Shown: positions 1 to 7,087, numbered from the stretch's first letter. The stretch is DNA of 46,954 nucleotides from a virus (IMGVR_UViG_3300030106_003494:1-46954); one strand, 5' to 3'. Translations and numbers: made by a program. The notes: a model not told the origin generated them from the sequence alone.

Positions 1-105
1 GGTCAACCTAGATATGTAGATGTATCTAAGGGTACTCTTACTGCAAAAACTAAAAGAGCTGAAGCTGTGAACAAAGCTACTTTAAGAAAGAAAAACAAAG
101 GGTAA
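1..105 (+). CDS. 3' end of an unknown gene, cut by the left edge
   Basis: Frame 1 is open from the first base to a TAA at 103-105, giving the last 34 residues of a protein. The tail is strongly basic (it ends RKKNKG), as in many nucleic-acid-binding or internal virion proteins, but no family is recognised. It is the only plus-strand gene in the first 16 kb and is followed at once by a hairpin with a T run, which supports it as a real gene end. Confidence 0.6.
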   Translation, partial: GQPRYVDVSKGTLTAKTKRAEAVNKATLRKKNKG

Positions 106-131
106 TATCATACCAACACATTTTTAGAAGC

Positions 132-165
132 CCCTTACAGGCGAATCTGAAGGGAGTATTTTTTT
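132..165 (+). terminator. Rho-independent terminator after the edge gene
   Basis: The stem CCCTT(a)CAG / CTGAAGGG encloses a 6-base loop with one bulged A, and a T run starts at 159. It lies 27 bases after the plus-strand stop codon and just before the end of the convergent gene at 170, so it probably closes the plus-strand unit. Confidence 0.65.
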
Positions 166-169
166 AAAT

Positions 170-325
170 TTAGGCTTTTTTTGGATTTTTTTTGCCATGA
201 GCCTTGTAATCCATAGCAAGACCTATAGCTATTGCCTGTTTTCTATTTGTAACTTTCTTATCTCCACCAGATTTTAAGTCGCCTGCTTTATATTCAGACA
301 TAACCTTTTCCATTTTATGTGGCAT
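170..325 (-). CDS. Small basic DUF6496-like protein (51 aa)
   Basis: It starts at ATG 325 and stops at TAA 172-170. The pattern MPHKMEKVMSEYKAG, then KKVTNRKQAIAIGLA, matches from memory a short conserved protein of marine phages and bacteria (DUF6496: a PKKMEKVM...G core followed by a KQAIAIALSEA-type helix). Its function is unknown. It is the last gene of the minus-strand arm, 21 bases after the 48-aa gene upstream, and is probably cotranscribed with it. Confidence 0.7.
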   Translation of the reverse strand: MPHKMEKVMSEYKAGDLKSGGDKKVTNRKQAIAIGLAMDYKAHGKKNPKKA

Positions 326-346
326 TTTTACCCTAAATTCTTTTAA

Positions 347-493
347 TTATTTTAATTTATCTATTTTCTTCATTACTTTTTTAAATAAACTAAACTCAAC
401 TCCTTTATGTTCTAAAAAAATTCTTTTAGATAGAGTCATCTTCTCACAATAAAAAATGATAGGTTCATATTGTAATCCTAGATCTCCACTCAT
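347..493 (-). CDS. Hypothetical protein (48 aa)
   Basis: ATG at 493 is preceded by a good Shine-Dalgarno sequence (GGAGG, 7 bases upstream), rare in this arm. The product is a short mixed-charge protein with one Cys and a Lys-rich end (KKVMKKIDKLK). No family is recognised. The next gene upstream ends 14 bases away. Confidence 0.6.
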   Translation of the reverse strand: MSGDLGLQYEPIIFYCEKMTLSKRIFLEHKGVEFSLFKKVMKKIDKLK

Positions 494-507
494 ACTTACA
501 CCTCCGA

Positions 508-705
508 TTAATCAAATAGAGTTAAATCCTTTCTGTAGTCATTTAAACCACGATCAAAACATTTAAGAATAAAACTCGTGTTAGAAACTGATTTTGATAT
601 TAAATTTTCTTTTTTTAAATCTTTTAGAATATTTTCTATTTCTTGCATATCTTTTTTCATACAAGATTCAGATGAATTAATTTCGGGAGTAATGACAACT
701 TCCAT
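508..705 (-). CDS. Hypothetical helical protein (65 aa)
   Basis: The middle is rich in Lys, Glu and Ile (KKDMQEIENILKDLKKEN) and should be helical, perhaps a short coiled coil. It contains Cys15 and a second Cys near residue 49. No ribosome-binding site is visible. It lies 25 bases after the stop of the ribbon-helix-helix gene. No family is recognised. Confidence 0.55.
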   Translation of the reverse strand: MEVVITPEINSSESCMKKDMQEIENILKDLKKENLISKSVSNTSFILKCFDRGLNDYRKDLTLFD

Positions 706-730
706 AAAAATATTCTATCTATTAGTCATT

Positions 731-985
731 CTACCCCTGTTCTTTTTCAAAATATAAAAACTTCTTTACATCTTTTTCATTTGCCTCAAGCATTAATTTA
801 ATCATTTCTAATTTCTTTTCAGCGTCTAATGCCCTCTTGCTCCAATAAACAAGATGTCTATTTGTATTATCTAGTTCAGTCTCTAATGCTGTTTGAAATA
901 GAGCTGAAGGACTAATATCTTTCCCTGATTCTTTCCACCTTGAATGAAGGTTGTCGGGAACTGATACACTAACTACTTGTGCCAT
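731..985 (-). CDS. Ribbon-helix-helix-like DNA-binding protein (84 aa)
   Basis: The N-terminus (AQVVSVSVPDNLHSRWKESG, then ISPSALFQTALETEL) has the ribbon-helix-helix layout: a beta strand with alternating small polar residues, a short helix, a turn and a second helix. Residues 45-84 are a charged helix that may form a coiled coil. Such proteins are usually dimeric repressors or plasmid/phage partition regulators; repression of early transcription is inferred. It could bind the palindromic sites in the arm, but nothing in the sequence proves that. Confidence 0.65.
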   Translation of the reverse strand: MAQVVSVSVPDNLHSRWKESGKDISPSALFQTALETELDNTNRHLVYWSKRALDAEKKLEMIKLMLEANEKDVKKFLYFEKEQG

Positions 986-1030
986 TTAATTAGAAAAGTT
1001 CTATAAGCCAACATAGCACATTATTTAAGT

Positions 1031-1285
1031 TCATCCCATAGAATCTTCAGCACGAAAACCCTCACCGTATAAACTCCTAGCTGCTTCAATAGATTTCTTA
1101 TTTGTATGAGAAGCAATTACAGGTACAGGTTCACTAACAGTTAGATCGGTTGCTAATCTTATTGCATTAGCAAACTCTTCAGCTATATCTAAATCATTGA
1201 ATTGTGGGGCATATGCACCTATGTCATTGTTATATACAAAAACAGCATAACCTGACACAGGTAAGGTGGGTTTGTTAGTAGTCAT
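1031..1285 (-). CDS. Hypothetical acidic protein (84 aa)
   Basis: A clean frame with a start at 1285 (MTTNKPTLPV). It has beta-like segments (GYAVFVYNNDIGAY) followed by a helix (IAEEFANAIRLATDL). The layout recalls small phage proteins of the type that display a value and modify it, but no family can be named. Its spacing from neighbours (45 bases) is unusually open for this arm. Confidence 0.6.
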   Translation of the reverse strand: MTTNKPTLPVSGYAVFVYNNDIGAYAPQFNDLDIAEEFANAIRLATDLTVSEPVPVIASHTNKKSIEAARSLYGEGFRAEDSMG

Positions 1286-1331
1286 AAAATTTTGTAATTA
1301 CTAACGTAGGATAGCTATTTTATTTTTAAAT

Positions 1332-1490
1332 TCAACCTATATAAAAAGGACCCGACTTATAAAATCTCTCAGGAGACTCTGCTACTATGCTATCTGCCTC
1401 CTCATAGCTAGTAACTTTTATTACTTGACTTCTACCTTTTGTGTTGTTTGATAGGACTGCCCAAGCTAAATCTTTCTTTTGTTCTTGCAT
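1332..1490 (-). CDS. Hypothetical protein (52 aa)
   Basis: ATG 1490 to TGA 1334-1332. The product (MQEQKKDLAWAVLSNNT..., SQVIKVTSYEEADSIVAESP) looks like a compact alpha/beta domain. The IKVTSYEEAD stretch is similar in style to the 84-aa neighbour downstream. No ribosome-binding site is seen. Hypothetical. Confidence 0.55.
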   Translation of the reverse strand: MQEQKKDLAWAVLSNNTKGRSQVIKVTSYEEADSIVAESPERFYKSGPFYIG

Positions 1491-1557
1491 AATATTCTTT
1501 ATCGGCGTACTTCATTATGCAGTAGATTCACTTATATTGCACACATCGTTGTACATT

Positions 1558-1605
1558 AAAAAACCACTGCTATGACTAGCTTTTAAAACTAGCCTCTAGT
1601 AGTGG
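1558..1605 (-). terminator. Minus-strand terminator hairpin
   Basis: Read on the minus strand, CCACTaCTA pairs with TAGcAGTGG (nine pairs, one a wobble) around an inner near-palindrome, and a run of six T follows immediately. It lies 40 bases after the stop of the 53-aa gene at 1645. One arm (CCACTGCTATGACTAG on plus) also resembles the hairpin clusters at 11834-11926 and 14317-14397. Confidence 0.6.
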
Positions 1606-1644
1606 TAAGGGTTTTAAGAATTTGAAATCTTAATAATTGATTTG

Positions 1645-1806
1645 CTATTGATCTATGTAGAAATCATCATCTAAATTTCTAGCAATTACTGATCCTAATG
1701 CAGCACCAAATCGTTTGTTGCCTTCAGAAATAGAACTCTTTACTTCTTGCTCAAGCATATCGTTGTAAAGATCGCCATCGTCAATGATGTTTGTTGTGAA
1801 TTTCAT
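1645..1806 (-). CDS. Hypothetical acidic protein (53 aa)
   Basis: ATG 1806 to TAG 1647-1645. The acidic N-terminal half (NIIDDGDLYNDMLEQEVKSS) is followed by a short helix (ISEGNKRFGAALGSVIARNL). No family is recognised. It is the last gene before the hairpin with a T run, so it probably ends a transcription unit. Confidence 0.55.
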   Translation of the reverse strand: MKFTTNIIDDGDLYNDMLEQEVKSSISEGNKRFGAALGSVIARNLDDDFYIDQ

Positions 1807-1830
1807 GTTAAAAAGTGGTTTAAAACACTT

Positions 1831-2106
1831 TTATGATACATCAAAAGAAGCAGCTTCGAAAGCCGGAGATAGATCACTCTTTACATTTTTTGGTAAAAAA
1901 TTAGCTTTTATACCTTGAAATAGTTCTATTGTCTGATCTAGGCTTAGTTCCTGTTCACCATGAATGTTATCAATGAACAAAGGATCTTCTCTTAATCCAT
2001 CTAAAGTTTTTAACATTCCATCAATTTTCTTGCATATTGATGCATGATGTTTAACTAAGTCAGTTTCTTGTTTAATTTTCATAATCATAAATGTGTAAAG
2101 GTTCAT
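1831..2106 (-). CDS. Hypothetical helical protein (91 aa or less)
   Basis: The longest frame starts at ATG 2106; an internal ATG at 2082 (MKIKQETDLVKHH) is as likely, since neither has a ribosome-binding site. The content is mainly helical, with a segment IDGMLKTLDGL and an acidic middle. It lies 13 bases after the stop of the small membrane protein gene. No function is recognised. Confidence 0.55.
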   Translation of the reverse strand: MNLYTFMIMKIKQETDLVKHHASICKKIDGMLKTLDGLREDPLFIDNIHGEQELSLDQTIELFQGIKANFLPKNVKSDLSPAFEAASFDVS

Positions 2107-2118
2107 GCATATGTTTAG

Positions 2119-2337
2119 CTACTCTATATTATCTTCTTCTTTGGCTTTGAAAACCAGTAGTTCTTCACCATATTTAACTCCTTCCATTTCTGGATGAGGT
2201 GCAGGTACTTTATATTTCTTTATTGGTTTATTTAATTCTTTATAAAGTTGATAGGTTGATTGCCACATGAAAGCGAATGTAGCTGAGGCTACAGCAATAA
2301 AGAAGGTCAAATATAGAAAAATGGATAGTGAACTCAT
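2119..2337 (-). CDS. Small single-span membrane protein (72 aa)
   Basis: Residues 5-25 (SIFLYLTFFIAVASATFAFM) form one hydrophobic span. A basic linker (NKPIKKYK) and an acidic tail with HPEMEGVKYGEELLVF follow. From memory, a 'HPEM.dVk.GeeLLVf' tail occurs in small membrane proteins of marine picocyanobacteria and their phages, which supports a cyanobacterial host. Start and stop abut the next gene (2338) with no gap. Function unknown; it probably sits in the cytoplasmic or thylakoid membrane. Confidence 0.65.
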   Translation of the reverse strand: MSSLSIFLYLTFFIAVASATFAFMWQSTYQLYKELNKPIKKYKVPAPHPEMEGVKYGEELLVFKAKEEDNIE

Positions 2338-2586
2338 TTAAACACCTAATGCAAAATCTAAAGCTTTCTTTGCGGTACTCATGATCTTTACAACCTTATT
2401 GTTTTTAGTAGCTGGTAAAGATAGGTTAAAACCTAATAGATCACCGTCAGGTTTATCAGGAAAGCCTACTGGTGTAATAAAAAAGATACCTGCATGGGCT
2501 ACGCATTTCCACCCTATGTCAACAAATCCTAGCTCTCTTAATGCACATTCTAATTTTAGAGAATCACAAGCTTGAATTAATTTCAT
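2338..2586 (-). CDS. Hypothetical protein (82 aa)
   Basis: Starts at ATG 2586 (MKLIQACDSLKLECALRELGF) and ends directly against the membrane-protein start. It is an alpha/beta-looking small protein with three Cys (7, 14, 28). No family is recognised. A plus-strand frame opposite it has no support. Confidence 0.55.
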   Translation of the reverse strand: MKLIQACDSLKLECALRELGFVDIGWKCVAHAGIFFITPVGFPDKPDGDLLGFNLSLPATKNNKVVKIMSTAKKALDFALGV

Positions 2587-2673
2587 AAGGCAAACCGAAT
2601 ATAAAAATTATATGTTCCCTATACAAGGGGGGTTACCCAAAAACGAAAGTAAAAACGCTAAAACGAAAGTAAA

Positions 2674-2751
2674 TTATTGATGAGGATTAAAAAATACTAA
2701 ACAATAAATACAAATAGCAAGTACAATAATTAGTCCGAGAAAATAAATCAT
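2674..2751 (-). CDS. 25-residue membrane micropeptide
   Basis: ATG at 2751 shares its A with the TAA stop of the zinc-ribbon gene (TAATG), the same coupling used by many gene pairs here. The product MIYFLGLIIVLAICIYCLVF plus a polar end (NPHQ) is almost one hydrophobic span. Too short for homology, but the exact coupling and the membrane pattern argue for a real gene. It may be a regulator of a membrane complex or a lysis accessory; that is conjecture. Confidence 0.5.
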   Translation of the reverse strand: MIYFLGLIIVLAICIYCLVFFNPHQ

Positions 2752-2951
2752 TAACTTCGTAAGAAAGTTCTTTCAGTCATGTTATCAACAGATTCTTCTG
2801 GCTGCTGAATTGTGTACCATTTATGACCACAGCCTAAACATTCTCTACGTCTTAATATCCTGTGGTCTTCATGGACTCTTGTTAATATTATCTTTTGGAA
2901 TGTATACATATCACATTCCGGACAAGAAACAAAAGATATTCTTTTTTTCAT
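2751..2951 (-). CDS. NrdR-type zinc-ribbon protein without ATP-cone (66 aa)
   Basis: Cys10, Cys13, Cys38 and Cys41 form two CxxC knuckles, and the segment HRILRRRECLGCGHKW matches the basic zinc-ribbon signature of the ribonucleotide-reductase repressor NrdR (RRRRECL.C..RF). Full NrdR is about 150 aa with an ATP-cone that follows; here the protein stops soon after the ribbon. It may bind DNA or host nrd promoters as a decoy, or be a generic zinc ribbon. It is coupled by TAATG to both neighbours. Confidence 0.7.
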   Translation of the reverse strand: MKKRISFVSCPECDMYTFQKIILTRVHEDHRILRRRECLGCGHKWYTIQQPEESVDNMTERTFLRS

Positions 2952-3169
2952 TAATTTTCCTCGGTTATTCTGTTTTGTGGAATTAGTTGAGAACCTGACC
3001 CATCCCAGAAAACAGTATAATAATAATGTTTTGCTCCCACTTTATTAGTCTTCGTTTCTATACTTTTTACTACACCTTTTTTAAGTCGATAGAAAGCACA
3101 GTTGTTACCTGTAGGACGCATTCTTTCTTTAACTCTTTGATTAACTTTGTACTTAGGATTTGAAATCAT
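2951..3169 (-). CDS. Small basic protein with SH3-like fold (72 aa)
   Basis: ATG at 3169 (MISNPKYKVNQRVKERMR) is preferred over a TTG 39 bases upstream because it begins the conserved-looking part. The pattern 'YKVNQRV...G.V......YYYTVFWDGSG...I' resembles small SH3/KOW-like beta barrels common in cyanophages. It may bind nucleic acid. Stop and next start overlap as TAATG with the zinc-ribbon gene. Confidence 0.6.
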   Translation of the reverse strand: MISNPKYKVNQRVKERMRPTGNNCAFYRLKKGVVKSIETKTNKVGAKHYYYTVFWDGSGSQLIPQNRITEEN

Positions 3170-3218
3170 TGTTTTAAGAATAAAAAATAGTTGGGGACTT
3201 ACGAGCAAATGCTTAATG

Positions 3219-3353
3219 TCAGCCCAATTGGGAATTCATTACTAACCCTGGCACTGCTGACATTCCTCGATGGGAACTGTTGTTAGAATAATAGCTACAT
3301 TCCACAATACCATTTAGGCCGAACAGTATTAACGCTATTAAACTTAGCAGCAT
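3219..3353 (-). CDS. Small hydrophobic or secreted peptide (44 aa)
   Basis: ATG 3353 to TGA 3221-3219. The N-terminus MLLSLIALILFGLNGIVECS looks like a membrane span or signal peptide ending at a Cys (weak lipobox), followed by a polar tail with SYYSNNSSHRG. No ribosome-binding site is evident. It fills what would otherwise be a 220-base gap. It could be a spanin-like or exclusion peptide; the coding status itself is uncertain. Confidence 0.45.
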   Translation of the reverse strand: MLLSLIALILFGLNGIVECSYYSNNSSHRGMSAVPGLVMNSQLG

Positions 3354-3389
3354 TTTAAAGCCATGTACGAGACTCCTCTGCCCCAAGAG

Positions 3390-3584
3390 TTACCACTTAT
3401 CTTCGTGGGTATGTATCTTACCTTCTACATGGTTATGATCTATCTCATCGATGTGAGCATGGTCTATGTTGATGTGTACATTACTCTCCAGTATTGATGC
3501 AATTCTTTCTAGTGCATCTGCTATACGGGAAATGTCTTTAGAACCTGTTGATATAGTTCTAAATTCTTGTGAGGTTAATGGCAT
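3390..3584 (-). CDS. His-rich small protein (64 aa)
   Basis: ATG at 3584 (MPLTSQEFRTISTGSKDISR) starts one base after the stop of the helix-turn-helix gene; an ATG at 3608 would overlap that gene. A helical middle (IADALERIASILES) is followed by a His/Asp/Glu-rich tail with HINIDHAHIDEIDHNH and THED, which could bind metal. No family is recognised. Confidence 0.55.
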   Translation of the reverse strand: MPLTSQEFRTISTGSKDISRIADALERIASILESNVHINIDHAHIDEIDHNHVEGKIHTHEDKW

Positions 3585-3585
3585 T

Positions 3586-4104
3586 TTAAAATGGGAGTTC
3601 GGTTTCATTTTGATCTATATTTGTTTCTCTGTCATAATCCATTGAATCTAGATTATTTATTTTAAAATTTCTTTTAAATCCAGAGATTTTTTCTGTAGGA
3701 ATTTTACCTTTTCTTGGACCTAATCTTTCCTCTAAGAAGTCTTGAAAATGAGCAGCCATCTCTTCTTCCATTCGATCATCAGGAGCTAAATCCAACATCT
3801 TCACCATAAGTTTTGATGCACCTACTTGAGCATTAACATTGTTTTGTTGTTGTGCATCAAGCCTATCCTGTTCAATACAGGACATGACTTTAGAATAAAT
3901 ATAAGAACGATCAGCTGGATCTACAGATTCAACTACTAATCTCTTTGCATCTCTCACATATTCTCTTGCAGTTTGTGGAGAAACTTTATATTTATCAGCT
4001 AATTTTTTTACGACTGATCGGCCAGGAATCCCTGATGCCAATAAATCCGCAGCTTTTTCTATGCGTAATTCTTTTTCTTCAAAGGTAGATCTTTTCTTTG
4101 TCAT
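3586..4104 (-). CDS. Helix-turn-helix protein (172 aa)
   Basis: Residues 13-55 (IEKAADLLASGIPGRSV..., KYKVSPQTAREYVRDAKR) form a classic helix-turn-helix, followed by a long helical region to about residue 125 and an acidic disordered tail. The architecture resembles small terminase subunits (DNA-binding plus oligomerising helices) and also small phage regulators. Its distance from the large terminase, and a better positional candidate at 22544, favour a regulator. Its start overlaps the upstream stop by 4 bases (ATGA). Confidence 0.65.
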   Translation of the reverse strand: MTKKRSTFEEKELRIEKAADLLASGIPGRSVVKKLADKYKVSPQTAREYVRDAKRLVVESVDPADRSYIYSKVMSCIEQDRLDAQQQNNVNAQVGASKLMVKMLDLAPDDRMEEEMAAHFQDFLEERLGPRKGKIPTEKISGFKRNFKINNLDSMDYDRETNIDQNETELPF

Positions 4105-4397
4105 GCGACTGTCTCCTCATCTTTAGTAAGGGCAAGATCTTTAAATGAATCTTCAGCTTGATCCTCTTCTAAATATCTGTGAAGTTCTTGTCTAGCACTT
4201 GCAGTAGAGATTTGTCTACATCTTTGAATAGTAATCCTATCTCCATGTCTTGGTAGTGAATTAGTTATTAAAGATAGATGTGCGCCATAACAAGCACCTT
4301 CTGCGGTGTCATAGACACCTTTAATAATAGGTTCATTATCAGGGTCATATACAACGTAACTGAAATGACCAAAGATGTTAGTCGTTTTGTTTTTCAT
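4101..4397 (-). CDS. Hypothetical protein (98 aa)
   Basis: Starts at ATG 4397 inside the 3' end of the upstream gene and ends in a 4-base overlap with the helix-turn-helix gene. N-terminal beta-like segments (HFSYVVYDPDNEPIIKGVYD) precede a basic helix (SARQELHRYLEED) and an acidic tail. The opening resembles small proteins that take a host cue, but no family is recognised. Confidence 0.6.
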   Translation of the reverse strand: MKNKTTNIFGHFSYVVYDPDNEPIIKGVYDTAEGACYGAHLSLITNSLPRHGDRITIQRCRQISTASARQELHRYLEEDQAEDSFKDLALTKDEETVA

Positions 4398-4593
4398 CGA
4401 GAAAGTTTGGTGTGAAAGTCCAATGTGTAAAGCCTAGATTGATTGCAAAGATCTCTACGTTATCCCAATTGATAACTTGCCATCCTGTTTTCTTTTCATA
4501 GACCATAAGTTTACCGAAGTCATCGCCATGAGCTTTGGTTGGTAATTGTTCGAGATCGATTTTAAATACGTTCTCTGCGGTTGCCACTGACAT
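4378..4593 (-). CDS. Hypothetical protein (71 aa)
   Basis: Starts at ATG 4593, two bases after the preceding stop at 4596. It has aromatic-rich beta segments (KTGWQVINWDNVEIF and GFTHWTFTPNF). It overlaps the next gene by 20 bases, typical of tightly packed phage early genes. No family is recognised. Confidence 0.6.
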   Translation of the reverse strand: MSVATAENVFKIDLEQLPTKAHGDDFGKLMVYEKKTGWQVINWDNVEIFAINLGFTHWTFTPNFLDEKQND

Positions 4594-4595
4594 GA

Positions 4596-5123
4596 TTAAT
4601 CCTCTAATAATTTTTTAGCTGCAAATTCAATATGTTCATCAATATATTTATTGATATTTACATACCAACTGTTTAAATCTAATCTCTTATTTAATGCGGC
4701 ATTAAACTCATCTTGATTTTTATAATCATCAGGAAATAATGCACACTTAGAAAGTAATTTTTTAGATTCTTGGATCAGCTTCCTTGCGTTCCAAAGATCA
4801 GTTTGATAGGTTTGTAAATCCCATTCTGCACTTTGCGAGCTGAGATTATAATTCGGTTGAGGATTGTCAGGCATTGGTTCAGTGGTTGTGTCTGTAGTCA
4901 AAAAGTCAATATTGTAGCTGTTTAATAATTGATCACATTCTTCTTTAGTAAAGTTGAATATTTCTGTTAGATGTATTACTACATCTTCCATAGTCCATTT
5001 AATTAAATCGCTAAATACATGAGTAATGATTTTGTTAGCATCCTCTTCCGAGATCCTTTCAGTTAGAAGTCTCCTTAGAAGAGCCTCGTCCGCTTTGTCT
5101 ATCGGACTTTGGATGTAACTCAT
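4596..5123 (-). CDS. Hypothetical acidic helical protein (175 aa)
   Basis: Predicted mostly helical: residues 10-75 (DEALLRRLLTERISEEDANK...) and 105-175, separated by a Pro/Thr/Gln-rich linker (TTDTTTEPMPDNPQPNYN). No catalytic motif is visible. Its start lies inside the 3' end of the gene at 5059-5211 (65-base overlap). Function unknown. Confidence 0.65.
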   Translation of the reverse strand: MSYIQSPIDKADEALLRRLLTERISEEDANKIITHVFSDLIKWTMEDVVIHLTEIFNFTKEECDQLLNSYNIDFLTTDTTTEPMPDNPQPNYNLSSQSAEWDLQTYQTDLWNARKLIQESKKLLSKCALFPDDYKNQDEFNAALNKRLDLNSWYVNINKYIDEHIEFAAKKLLED

Positions 5124-5211
5124 CTATTTCTTCTTGAGTGTATTCATACTCATTAAAGAGCCATGAGTCAGATTTGCAAGCCCATTGTTGTGGAGTGTTA
5201 CATGAAGTCAT
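5059..5211 (-). CDS. Hypothetical protein overlapping its neighbour (50 aa)
   Basis: ATG at 5211 (MTSCNTPQQWACKSDSWLFN) starts three bases after the previous stop. The part EYEYTQEEIDELHPKSDRQ looks protein-like, and the last 65 bases overlap the next gene in another frame. No ribosome-binding site; context CATAACA before ATG matches other starts in this arm. Confidence 0.5.
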   Translation of the reverse strand: MTSCNTPQQWACKSDSWLFNEYEYTQEEIDELHPKSDRQSGRGSSKETSN

Positions 5212-5213
5212 TG

Positions 5214-5426
5214 TTATGGTAAATTTTGTGAGCCTAAGAATTGAATCTCCCAATCTTTCATTGTCTGAAAATCTATTGCATGATCATCATTAAATACAAT
5301 TTTTATTTGATGATTAGAGATGTCTATTACGACATCCCTAATAATAAATTCACGACCTTTAGGATTTCTAGCGATACAACCTTTTAAATAGTTGATATCG
5401 AAAGATTGATTAAAAGATAATTTCAT
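5214..5426 (-). CDS. Hypothetical beta-rich protein (70 aa)
   Basis: Starts at ATG 5426 (MKLSFNQSFDINYLKGCIAR). Alternating hydrophobic strands (EFIIRDVVIDISNHQIKIVF) suggest a small beta domain. It lies 2 bases after the preceding stop. No family is recognised. Confidence 0.6.
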   Translation of the reverse strand: MKLSFNQSFDINYLKGCIARNPKGREFIIRDVVIDISNHQIKIVFNDDHAIDFQTMKDWEIQFLGSQNLP

Positions 5427-5428
5427 TT

Positions 5429-6004
5429 TTAAGAATTAAATCTAATAGTTTCATTAGTCTTTTTAGCAGAAACTTTAGCAATGCAATCAATTATTTCTTC
5501 TTTCTTTTTATTCTCAATTAATTCTGCTTCTCTTTTATGTTCCTTTATTCTTTTGTTTAACTCTTTACTATATCTATATTCACGAGTGACAGTAGTAATT
5601 AAACTTACTTTTAATTTAGGATAACCTCCTTCTCCATAACGTGAATGTTTTAGTATAGGAGTTTCAATACCATCTTCTTTTTGTGCTAATAGATCAGTCA
5701 TAAAAGATTCTTTTAAAACTTTTGTTAGATCTTTAGTTTTTGCTGACTCTTCTTTAAATTTATAAAGTTCTTCAAGTCTGTCATCAATACTACCTAGTGG
5801 ATCTTTTTCAGTTTCCTTTTTACTTTGTAGAACATTTACCTCTTGCTCCTTTTGTTTCTGTCTAATTTTTGAGGTAGCTGCTTTAGTAGAATTAACTTCA
5901 AAACGCTCAGGCTTATCAAAGTTTGTTCTAGCTTTTTCTTTTGCTACTTCATTAGCAGCATTTTCAATTGTTTTTTCGAAGTTTTCTTTGTTAGAGTTTG
6001 TCAT
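5429..6004 (-). CDS. Lys/Glu-rich helical protein (191 aa)
   Basis: Charged throughout and probably disordered or coiled coil to residue 110 (KTIENAANEVAKEKAR...). A more ordered segment follows (HSRYGEGGYPKLKVSLITTV), then a second charged helix. The pattern recalls phage DNA-binding or scaffolding accessory proteins, but nothing specific is recognised. The gap upstream (6005-6065) separates it from the DUF2786 gene. Confidence 0.6.
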   Translation of the reverse strand: MTNSNKENFEKTIENAANEVAKEKARTNFDKPERFEVNSTKAATSKIRQKQKEQEVNVLQSKKETEKDPLGSIDDRLEELYKFKEESAKTKDLTKVLKESFMTDLLAQKEDGIETPILKHSRYGEGGYPKLKVSLITTVTREYRYSKELNKRIKEHKREAELIENKKKEEIIDCIAKVSAKKTNETIRFNS

Positions 6005-6065
6005 TAGATTGTGAAAGTTTAGTGGTCAAAAGGGTCTTACATCTTATGAAAGCCCAGGTATAGTC

Positions 6066-6833
6066 TTACTTACCGGTTAAAGCAAGTGTTGGTTTAGTTG
6101 AATTAGTCTGTTTGTTTAAACCTACTCCTTCAGCTTTGGATTTACCAGCTTCATAGGCTGTACCTCCTCTGGCCTTGTACCTTGATGATCTTGTCCTTGG
6201 GTACAACTCCTTGTACTTATCATATACAGCTTTACGTTCCATTGCATTCCTATTGCATACTAAAGCCCGTGACATATTTGCATCAGGTTTACCTACTCTT
6301 TCTTGATTTTTTTTCATCTCTTTTAATCGTTCTGTTATCTTTACAGAAAATCCTTTACGAAAGTTTAATTTGTACTGGCGAGTGCTTTGTCTAGCATTAA
6401 CTTTAGCTTCTTCAGAGAGTCTTTCCATAGTCTCAAGAAGGTACTCTAAATAAAGTTCTATCTGAATACGATTAGCCTTTGTAGCAACTACAGACATCTG
6501 TTTGTAACCTGTGTTGTATTCGATATCTATGCCATTTCTTTTCATTGTTTTTATTTTAGGAGTGATAATGGCCTCACCATTGTAAAAGTTCACCACAGCA
6601 TTGAGTAATAAATTTACAGCAATATCTGATTTTTTAAATGATCTTCCCCAATAAAACTGAATCACCTCATCCTTTTCTGGATCGTAGTCAGCAGAGACTT
6701 CAGAAGAAGATATGCCATATTGTCTACATAGTTTTTCAACCATGTTAGCTGCGCTTGTAGCCTCTCCTACGTTGTTACTTTGTTGAAGACGTAGACATTT
6801 AGCGATTTTATCTTTTATTTGATTTAGATCCAT
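6066..6833 (-). CDS. DUF2786-type phage protein (255 aa)
   Basis: The N-terminus (LNQIKDKIAKCLRLQQSNN, GEATSAANMVEKLCRQYG) fits the DUF2786 pattern 'KI.kLL.LA.s.n..EA..A...a..L....gi'. A middle domain to residue about 160 is followed by a Lys/Arg-rich end with repeated 'YKELYPRTRSSRYKARGG' style residues and a final G-rich motif typical of the same phage family. The function of the family is unsettled; it is common in phages and plasmids. It overlaps the upstream gene by 10 bases. Confidence 0.75.
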   Translation of the reverse strand: MDLNQIKDKIAKCLRLQQSNNVGEATSAANMVEKLCRQYGISSSEVSADYDPEKDEVIQFYWGRSFKKSDIAVNLLLNAVVNFYNGEAIITPKIKTMKRNGIDIEYNTGYKQMSVVATKANRIQIELYLEYLLETMERLSEEAKVNARQSTRQYKLNFRKGFSVKITERLKEMKKNQERVGKPDANMSRALVCNRNAMERKAVYDKYKELYPRTRSSRYKARGGTAYEAGKSKAEGVGLNKQTNSTKPTLALTGK

Positions 6834-7087
6834 GATAAACCTCTCTTTGCAACTAAGAATGCTACAACAGTTTGAGCCAAGAAAGCTTCTTCTTTATCAT
6901 CCGACTCCATCTTCTTCATTTGGTCACTTAAAAAATATGGATCTTTCATACCTTCTTGTATAAATGGAGCAATATGTCTTGCAACACATAACATTAATTC
7001 AGCAGCATCCTCATGATCGCCTCTTTCATGGCAATCTTTAGCTTCGCCAATCATTGTGTCTAATAATCTTAGTGGTAGTTTGTGCAT
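6824..7087 (-). CDS. Hypothetical helical protein (87 aa)
   Basis: Starts at ATG 7087 (MHKLPLRLLDTMIGEAKDCH). The whole chain reads as amphipathic helices, e.g. HEDAAELMLCVARHIAPFI. It overlaps the DUF2786 gene by 10 bases and so is translated with it. No family is recognised. Confidence 0.6.
   Translation of the reverse strand: MHKLPLRLLDTMIGEAKDCHERGDHEDAAELMLCVARHIAPFIQEGMKDPYFLSDQMKKMESDDKEEAFLAQTVVAFLVAKRGLSWI

Noticed and set aside
3586-4104. Small terminase subunit
   Set aside because: Kept only as an alternative: the gene is in the early, opposite-strand arm, and a better placed candidate lies just upstream of the large terminase.
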